Position numbers and translations under genes: made by a program. Below the pieces are notes generated by a model. That model made no database searches and was not told the origin of the DNA. It saw only the letters and a program-made list of their open reading frames with translations. From contig JADLSH010000395.1 of NCBI GenBank assembly GCA_016169945.1, forward strand, positions 2,520,501-2,584,500: a DNA stretch of 64,000 nucleotides. Direction: 5' to 3'. Numbering within the stretch: the first letter of the stretch is position 1; the number at the start of each line of letters is the position of its first letter. Positions 57,780 to 64,000 of this stretch are shown in pieces. The stretch is from Trachythela sp. YZ-2020. Lineage: Eukaryota > Cnidaria > Anthozoa > Malacalcyonacea > Clavulariidae.

Positions 57780-58540
57780 GCGAGACTCAAGGCTATCTAC
57801 CATGGGTGGAGCTGGCTGACCAAGCTCAAAATACCCAGACTGATCGTATACTGATGTTAAAAATCTCCCGACAAATGATCCTGAAAGCATCGAAGGAATC
57901 AACAAGTGAAGAAAGTGAAATTCAACTTCCTTGGAACGAGGTTGTGAAATATTGGGAAGAAACCGGTCAGATCACTCCAGGTTCCTTATCGCGTACAGAG
58001 AGATCAGGGTCTGCGAATATCGCTATTACGTTCCCAAGTGAATTTGCAAGTGAGAGTCAACTACTTGAGGAAAATCCCAACCTTCCTAATATGAGGCTAG
58101 TTCTCCCGAAGAAATGTTGTTTGGATGGTTCATTGAGATTCAAACCGATGATAACGGTGAATGAAAAGCGGAACATTAAAGTACGCATCAATAAGTCAGT
58201 GAAGAGGAAACATGATTGGAGCGCTCTACTTCGTTTGAGTAACTCTGAACGCAGAAAGAAATACTCACATGTAACTGGAGAAGATGACTGGGTTGTTCTT
58301 GCAGATGGCACAAAATGGTGGAGACTTCAAGTTGATGATATGGACGAGTTTAATAAATTACGACCAAGATCAGATGGACATACGTTCGAGAATTACTTTG
58401 AAATCAGTAGTGAGGACACAGATGGAAGAGAATCAATTGATTTCAACGATTTTACAAAAGAACTTGGGACTGAAAAACAGAAGCAATTCAGCTTTGTTAT
58501 AGATCCAAAGAACTATTTGACAAGCACGATGAGTTTCTAA
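57780..58540 (+). CDS. Paralogue B, terminal exon with the conserved C-terminal module
   Basis: Joined in phase 1, it reads GETQGYLPWVELADQA, then TDRILMLKISRQMILK, EIQLPWNEVVKYWEETGQI, SANIAITFPSE, LPNMRLVLPKKCC, KPMITVNEKRNIKVRIN, WVVLADGTKWWRLQVDDM, FENYFEI and KQFSFVID, stopping at TAA 58538-58540. Every block has its counterpart in the same order in paralogue A (2290-3340). That confirms the frame and the splice junction and marks a conserved C-terminal domain of unknown function. The full B model (four exons) is 19,875 bp including the stop, or 6,624 residues. Confidence 0.88.
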
Positions 58541-59484
58541 TATAACCATCATAAATATACACTATATATATACCGATAATCGATATATAATTAAGCAACA
58601 GTAAGCAAGCAGAAGCATTTTTAACAATCACGAATGCAGGCTTCTCAACTCGAAAATTAACCGGATAAACATTCTATTGCACGATGTATACTAGTACTAC
58701 AGTAGTAGTATTGCGTGTTTTTGGAAAATAGATATTAGACCATATATAGTCCCTTTGTATTAGTAAATAATTGATTTCAAATGAAAAAGAAAGACTAATC
58801 TTTATTGAGGTAGAAGAATGAAGTGTGTGAAGTTTTATAAAGGAATTGGACCCGTATCAACTCGCTTGTGAAAACATCAATCATCATTTAACGGTTTCGT
58901 TGACGAGAAAACTTTTCTTATATTTTGGTACATAGATGTTTCGACTGAAAAAGATGCTTGCGATTGCTTACTAATAGTGCGCCATAACATAATAAATATA
59001 CCTAGATTGTTCACATATATTTTATGGACAGTACTTATTGATATAATCAAAATTACAATAATCAGTTTTAATTAGTATTCTGCATACCTACTGTATTTTA
59101 GTTTGGATATTTTGCAATGGGTATAATCTACATATAGAACTTTGGTAATTGCATGCATAACCAAAATCATAATACTATAGTCTATAATCTATAGTTCCCA
59201 CTACTTCGCGATACAGTAAACTGTAAGGTTTATACAAACTAATAAACTATACAAACTACAATTCTCAGTAGCACTGGTACAATCCTATAATAATGTACCT
59301 AATTGAGTTAATATATAAGCTATAAATGGGTCAAAAGTATACATGTGCTGTGGTGACGTTTCATTTAACAGACGTAAATTATTGGCTGTAATTTGTATTA
59401 TGATCACATACAAAATAAAATATATGCATTATGAATTCAATTTTACTGTTTTTTTGAAAGCGCAGTTTTAAATGATGGATAAGT
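58541..59484 (+). other. 3' UTR and flank of paralogue B
   Basis: AT-rich; AATAAA at 58991-58996 is a possible poly(A) signal about 450 bp after the stop. Nothing else is recognised up to the MITE at 59485. Confidence 0.45.
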
Positions 59485-59882
59485 AGAGCTGCTCCAGATA
59501 AATCGATTATTTTTTAGAAATCGATTATTCTTAACAATAATCAGATCATTGACAAGAAACATGCACAGCATGATATTTACCTAAACTTTCTATTCTAGGC
59601 TCTCATTGCAGTAAACACGCGTAGTAAACCTGTGAAAAAGCACATTCTCATTTGCTGATGAAATAGAATGTTCTTGTGAACCGTCTATACTATCATTTGC
59701 AAGCAAGCGTTGAGCTTACAAAATTTTTCACGATGTTTACGTTTCAAAACGTTACGTTTTCTCGCTGATTACGTCGCGTTTTTGACGTATCACGATTAAT
59801 TTATTCAATACGATTGATCGATATTTATCGATTGTTTACAACGTCTAATCGATTACGAAAATATGCCGATGGGAGCAGCTCT
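59485..59882. mobile_element. hAT-like MITE with AGAGCTGCTCC termini
   Basis: Ends AGAGCTGCTCC and GGAGCAGCTCT are inverted. ATCGATTA motifs recur inside, near both ends. The flanks repeat only AAGT, so the target duplication is unclear. Confidence 0.68.
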
Positions 59883-60764
59883 AAGTAACAATCCAATCAG
59901 TTTCAGCATTATATAATTTCAAAGCTTATAAGTTGCTGAAAAAGAATATCACAAGGAGCGATCGATGCACAGTTAAATTCTATTTGGTCTGAGCCTTTCA
60001 ATCCAAGGCTTGTGCTTTTTGCTTTTGTATGTCTGAATTTCCAAGAAAAAATGGTTGGTTTTACAAAACTTTGTCTTACGACTTACGTTCCTACAGCAAT
60101 CATTTTCATCAATTATAAAGTCAAAGATTACTTGAAACGCTTACAAGTTTTTCTCTAGAAGTCAGTCATTGCAGAAAAGCAATAGGTTTAGATTACTGGT
60201 AGATAAAATTTTACTGGTAGATAGTATTATGTATATCTACTTGGTATGAGCTGTTTTGTATAAGTCATTTACTGATTTAGTGTCCATCACATAGAGTGTG
60301 GTTGCACTGCAATTGAGTCAGAGACACCTGATACACATGTTCAGCAACTAAGGCCTACAGTAAGGGTTAGCTCTTCTGTAAGGGAGGAAACCAGAGAAAA
60401 TCTGTCAAAGCACACAAGAGAACGAACCAAACTCAACTTATGTGGGTTTTTCAAGCACAGGGAAGTTATCCAACCTACAGTAAGTAGACTACCCTCAACC
60501 TATGTAGCAGGCTTAACTAAGCAGTAAAGGACAGGTAAAGCTCGCGTCATCTGTGCTCACCTTTCAGCATATTATAAGCTTTAATATGATGCATGTATAT
60601 AACATGCTGGCACATACTGGACTTTCACAAGCATACAACTGAGAATAGCTTCTGTTGCCTCTTGAATACTATGGATGAGTCCAACTATTTGCACAAAATT
60701 GCAGTATAAAACATAGCATAAATACATACAATGTACTCTATTCTTTTTGTCCATGTTATTCTGC
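59883..60764. other. Intergenic DNA and NOC4L 3' UTR
   Basis: The part next to 60765 is the NOC4L 3' UTR (minus strand); an ATTAAA variant lies about 180 bp past its stop. A GGGAGGAAACCAGAG motif at 60378-60395 resembles an old dispersed repeat core, but the match is weak. No other gene is seen. Confidence 0.4.
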
Positions 60765-61118
60765 TTACTCATCAATACACCACAGTTCATTCAATGAGTC
60801 TGACAAAAGTCCTTTGGGCATGTGATATTCAATAAACGCATTACCCTTAGTGAACTCTGTGCACCCATTATCAAACAAAGTTTCATATGAAGATTCAAAA
60901 TATTCTGAGACATCTGTTTCATTTTTGCCAATTGGTTTTTCTAGTAGCTCAACTATACCTTTGATCTCAGGATAGTAATGTTGCCGCAAAGTCTCTAGCT
61001 CCCACAATGAACTTTGCAATGCTTCACACTGGCTTGGATCAGGTTCATCTTCCTTAAAAGGGTCAGCCAATTTTTCATTTGGCTCTGCCAAATCTTCTCC
61101 ATTCATTCTGACATCCTG
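60765..61118 (-). CDS. NOC4L: NOC4L, last exon
   Basis: Minus-strand exon starting after a TTTCACAG acceptor (phase 0) and ending in TAA at 60765. It encodes the characteristic NOC4 C-terminus: DPFKEDEPDPSQ, then LQSSLWELETLRQHYYPEI and a final Ser/Phe/Glu-rich tail. In the family this segment follows the CBF/Mak21 domain. The frame joins without a gap to the exon at 62970-63950. The ATG at 61106 is internal. Confidence 0.9.
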   Translation of the reverse strand, partial: QDVRMNGEDLAEPNEKLADPFKEDEPDPSQCEALQSSLWELETLRQHYYPEIKGIVELLEKPIGKNETDVSEYFESSYETLFDNGCTEFTKGNAFIEYHMPKGLLSDSLNELWCIDE

Positions 61119-61336
61119 CTGTGAAAGGAGAAATGTTCAAATGTTCTTGAAAAACATGAAAGTCTCATCTAAGCATAAATAAATTTGTATCTGTGACTGT
61201 TCATTCTTACTGTAGATGCAAACAAAATGTAGATGTAAACAAAATGTAGATGCAAAATAAAATTGCCTGATTTAATGCCAAACAACTTCCCTTGACAAGT
61301 TGGAGTATTTAAAATTAGTAGGATGGATTGGGGCTT

Positions 61337-61369
61337 AACCCATTAATGTGCAAGACCCTTCCCTAGACA

Positions 61370-61402
<33 letters not shown>

Positions 61403-61560
61403 AACAAAGTAGGGCGCATTTGGGTGCACTGCAGCTCAATGGGTTAATTGACTAACATGCATGAGTGACTCCCTTTGATAAGTAAAATTGTTTGGAGTAA
61501 GACAGAGTAAAATTGAAAAGTTTGGGTGTATTGGGTCACCAATAGACAGCAGATAGACCA
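61337..61560. repeat. Short dispersed repeat, one complete and one partial copy in tandem
   Basis: 61337-61446 has inverted ends TTAACCCATT...AATGGGTTAA and the internal sequence AGACAAGTAAAATCGTCTGG continuing with AGACAGAGTAAAAT. A second, diverged copy (GATAAGTAAAATTGTTTGGA, AGACAGAGTAAAATTGAAAA) follows directly to about 61540. Confidence 0.7.
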
Positions 61561-61716
61561 GTTAAGTCTGGTTTTAAAACATACTATAAGATTACTGTAT
61601 TAAAAATAATACTGTATGAGAAAAATGCTAATGGTGCTTTAGAGAACACATTCTGGACAGATACCAGATGCATTAAGATTTTCTGTTAGGATATTTCTGA
61701 GCATTACTCACTGTAT

Positions 61717-62700
61717 CAGGGCTTTCAATGGGGGGCGCGCCCACACGCGCCCAGACTCAATTGGGCGAGCGATTAATCGCGCGCGCAAATATCAGACATT
61801 GGAGCGACGCTAATGTTGAATTTTTCGTTTTATTTGTTTTGAGTTTCTCTGCGGAGCAAACATTAAATTTCTAAACCAATCGAAAACAATGTTTTATAAA
61901 AACCTTTTCACTCTACGCAAATTACGCATACTTGAAAGTGTTACAAAATCCGCGAGGTGTTATCAAATTACTTTCGAATTTCTCTTCGTGTGATCGGACG
62001 TTTAGCGAATGGTGCTTTCAATCTGCGATAATTGTAGATGGCGAGCAAAGGTAAAGGTAGCAAAGTAGAACTTTCTACATTTTTGAGTTGGGGGAAGGAA
62101 AGTATAATCGGTTACGCCACGCGCCGAATTTTTATTTTCACTTTATTTGCGCTGAACTAAATTAAAACCTGTCAACTGCAAATAGCAAACATACATGTCT
62201 CGCCTGGAGTGAAAACAATCGCTCGCTGTATTTATTTATAAAGCACTGCCATTGCAAAAATGACGTTACCTGGTTAATTGTTAACAACTGAAGTGAACAT
62301 AAAAAATTCGGTGCTGGATGTGTTTGATTGCGAATGGCATTAAAACCACGAGAAAGTGTGATTTTTAACTATACCTTCAGACATTCGCTATTTTTATAAG
62401 ACATAATTATATTGAACAAAATATTCACTTTAATATATGACCTTAGTATGAATTTAGTAGTAAACTTTAGAAAGAATTAATACAATTGTTATATCATTTA
62501 CTTTTTACGTGTACTTTGTTTCGTTACGTAATTCAAGTTTAAACACTGAAAAATATGCTTATTTGGGTGTGTTTTTGTTTTTCTAAAGTTACTAAAAATA
62601 GCGCTGGGAAAAATGTAGAAAACACCTCATTTATTGAATATTAAGATCGCGCGCACAGCAAGAATTGCACGCGCGCAAATTGTTGACCTTGAAAGCCCTG
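61717..62700. mobile_element. hAT-like non-autonomous element, 984 bp
   Basis: Termini CAGGGCTTTCAA and TTGAAAGCCCTG are inverted, with CGCGCG-rich subterminal blocks at both ends. CTGTAT flanks both ends (61711-61716 and 62701-62706), a 6 bp direct repeat. No transposase frame is visible. A partial tandem sits next to it at 62720. Confidence 0.75.
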
Positions 62701-62719
62701 CTGTATATAGCCTTAATTC

Positions 62720-62957
62720 CCAGATTGCAGAGTATGGCAGTTTTCGATGAGATCTCAGGTGTGCAAGACATAAATTTAGGTGTGCAAACCTGCCTAAACT
62801 TTAGCCAAGTGTGCACTTAAATTGGTGTTAATGTTTAAAACTGCCAATAATACGCAACAAATACAAGCTGTGTGGGCGTAAATATAGTTGATCAAGTGTG
62901 CAAAGTCATTGGACAAAAAAATTATTGAGTGTGCACTTGCCATACTCTGCACTCTGG
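62720..62957. mobile_element. hAT-like MITE, 238 bp, at the NOC4L splice donor
   Basis: Termini CCAGATTGCAGAGTATGGCA and, inverted, CCAGAGTGCAGAGTATGGCA (19 of 20 match). A perfect 8 bp target duplication CTTAATTC lies at 62712-62719 and 62958-62965. The right duplication starts inside the GTAAGA donor of the NOC4L exon, so the element lies 11 bp into the intron. Confidence 0.88.
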
Positions 62958-62969
62958 CTTAATTCTTAC

Positions 62970-63950
62970 TGTACAAACCTCTTGCTTTCTGTGAATTAAA
63001 ACCTTGCAGTTAGGATGTCTTCGGATTAGATTTCCAACAAATGCAATAATCAGTGCCACTCCATATGGTGGAGCACTCAATGCAAGCCTTGAAAGTCGTT
63101 TAATGAAGGCTGCAACCAGATATGCAGGCAAATGAGTTGACATCAAAAACAAGTCAGCAAGGTAGAAAAACTGTGCACGATATTTCAGATGAAAGATTTC
63201 TGCATTGAACAGGCTGTATAGTTTTTTATAGAAATCTGGATAATCTAGGTTATACTTGTGCATAAGCACAAACAAACTGTTTAAGGCAAGAATGCTGGTC
63301 ACACCACCAATGTCAAAGGAGTCAACCAAGAAATCCATCAAAACTTTTGGATCAACAAGGTGAGGAATAACTTTGTCTTCGAGCATAACCAAGACTTGTC
63401 GATATAAACCCTTATCCAGTTGAAGGCTGAGGAACGACATCCAAGCATTAGTAAAAACTTTCTTGTAGGAATTTAAGTTCATTACATTATGGTTAATGAT
63501 GTGTTGGTTAGCCTGAATTGGTTCAGCCGAGATCACAAATAGGTTACCCAGATCTTCTTCACATTGAGGTATGGTAATTAATCGTAAAAGATGGTACACA
63601 TTAATAGCAAAGTAGGCACCACTCTCTGATGTACCATCAGAAAATTTTGAAATTATTTTGCTTAAATTCCTCAACATATAATAACATATGTCATTATATT
63701 GAAGATATGGTTTGAAAAATGTGACTACATTATCATTGCTGTACAAGCCGTCTGTCAATTTAGTCACAATTTTCAAAAATAAATCATTGGAAAAGGTAAA
63801 GTCCTGGCAGTTTTCCTGCAATTTCTGGCTCTCTGCTATAATAAACATCATTAATGTACACAAGGCTTTCTCTGTGATTTCAGGACTTGGAGATTGCAAG
63901 AGTACCAGTAACCTATTCACCGTCTGAGTATAGTTCTGGCATAACCAACC
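62970..63950 (-). CDS. NOC4L: NOC4L, penultimate exon (CBF/Mak21 domain)
   Basis: Minus-strand exon of 327 codons, from an acceptor TATTTCAG (exon starts at 63950, phase 0) to ACA|GTAAGA. The protein matches the NOC4/CBF-Mak21 family: an alpha-helical N-terminal part, then FTNAWMSFLSLQLDKGLYRQ, IPHLVDPKVLMDFLVDSFDI, ALNSLFVLMHKYNLDYPDFY, YRAQFFYLADLFLMSTHLPA and NLIRRHPNCKVLIHRK. NOC4 works with NOP14 in the nucleolus in maturation and export of the 40S ribosomal subunit. With the last exon, 444 residues are visible; the family is about 500-550, so the N-terminal exon(s) lie beyond the window edge. Positions 63951-64000 are intron. Confidence 0.93.
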
Positions 63951-64000
63951 CTGAAATACTTCCTCTGGTTTGTCAGGAAATATTGACTTCTTTTTAGCTT

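Larger units (their letters stand above)
61119..62969 (-). other. NOC4L last intron, filled with transposons
   Basis: A 1,851 bp phase-0 intron (GTAAGA donor on the minus strand at 62969, acceptor TTTCACAG). It contains a pair of short repeats (61337-61560), a 984 bp hAT-like element and a 238 bp MITE next to the donor. Confidence 0.8.

Noticed and set aside
60378..60480. GGGAGGAAACCAGAG region as an ancient SINE core
   Set aside because: The resemblance covers only a few words and the rest does not align in my reading; a repeat search would be needed.

Overview
The window is animal nuclear DNA. It has spliced genes with GT/AG introns, a recognisable NOC4L gene, KCTD-type BTB genes, several non-LTR retrotransposons and a very dense population of short inverted-repeat transposons (MITEs). 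The base composition is AT-rich. Together these features suggest a non-bilaterian metazoan, most likely a cnidarian. That is an inference; no single feature proves it.

Layout. (1) 1-3850: the last three visible exons and 3' UTR of a gene called here paralogue A; its 5' end lies outside the window. (2) 3.9-22.6 kb: a repeat-filled intergenic region. It holds nested Harbinger-like MITEs, a foldback-like structure with two inverted minisatellite arrays around a broken protein kinase N-lobe, a LINE endonuclease remnant, a 2.5 kb long-inverted-repeat element with nested MITEs, one LINE inserted into another, a further LINE fragment inside another inverted repeat, and a hAT-like MITE. (3) 22,820-58,540: a giant gene, paralogue B. 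It is reconstructed from four exons (22820-29017, 42926-43285, 44458-57013, 57780-58540) whose splice phases all match, giving about 6,624 residues. Its 13.9 kb first intron contains two complete, apparently intronless, same-strand genes. Each encodes a KCTD-type BTB domain followed by a SPRY-like domain, and they lie among many transposons. (4) 58.5-60.7 kb: 3' UTR and a MITE. (5) 60,765-63,950, minus strand: the last two exons of NOC4L, with transposons packed into the intron between them.

Paralogues A and B lie head to tail on the plus strand. They share a C-terminal module of repeated proline-tryptophan motifs (DPWI, LPWIE, IPWME, LPW-EL), R-D-R-L-hydrophobic blocks and a terminal region built around ADGT-W-RL. 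I do not recognise this family. In B the module follows thousands of charged, low-complexity residues, including dozens of copies of a Y-P-Y-E-I-D-F-V-L-E-E-P repeat of about 43 residues. One 1,434 bp block is duplicated in tandem with about 99% identity, and a block of about 211 residues occurs three times. The composition suggests a largely disordered structural or scaffold protein, but the function is unknown. The A/B locus is the strongest candidate here for an undescribed system.

NOC4L acts in nucleolar small-subunit ribosome assembly. The BTB/SPRY-like proteins could be substrate adaptors for cullin-3 ligases, by family analogy only. Nothing in the sequence links these genes functionally to A and B.
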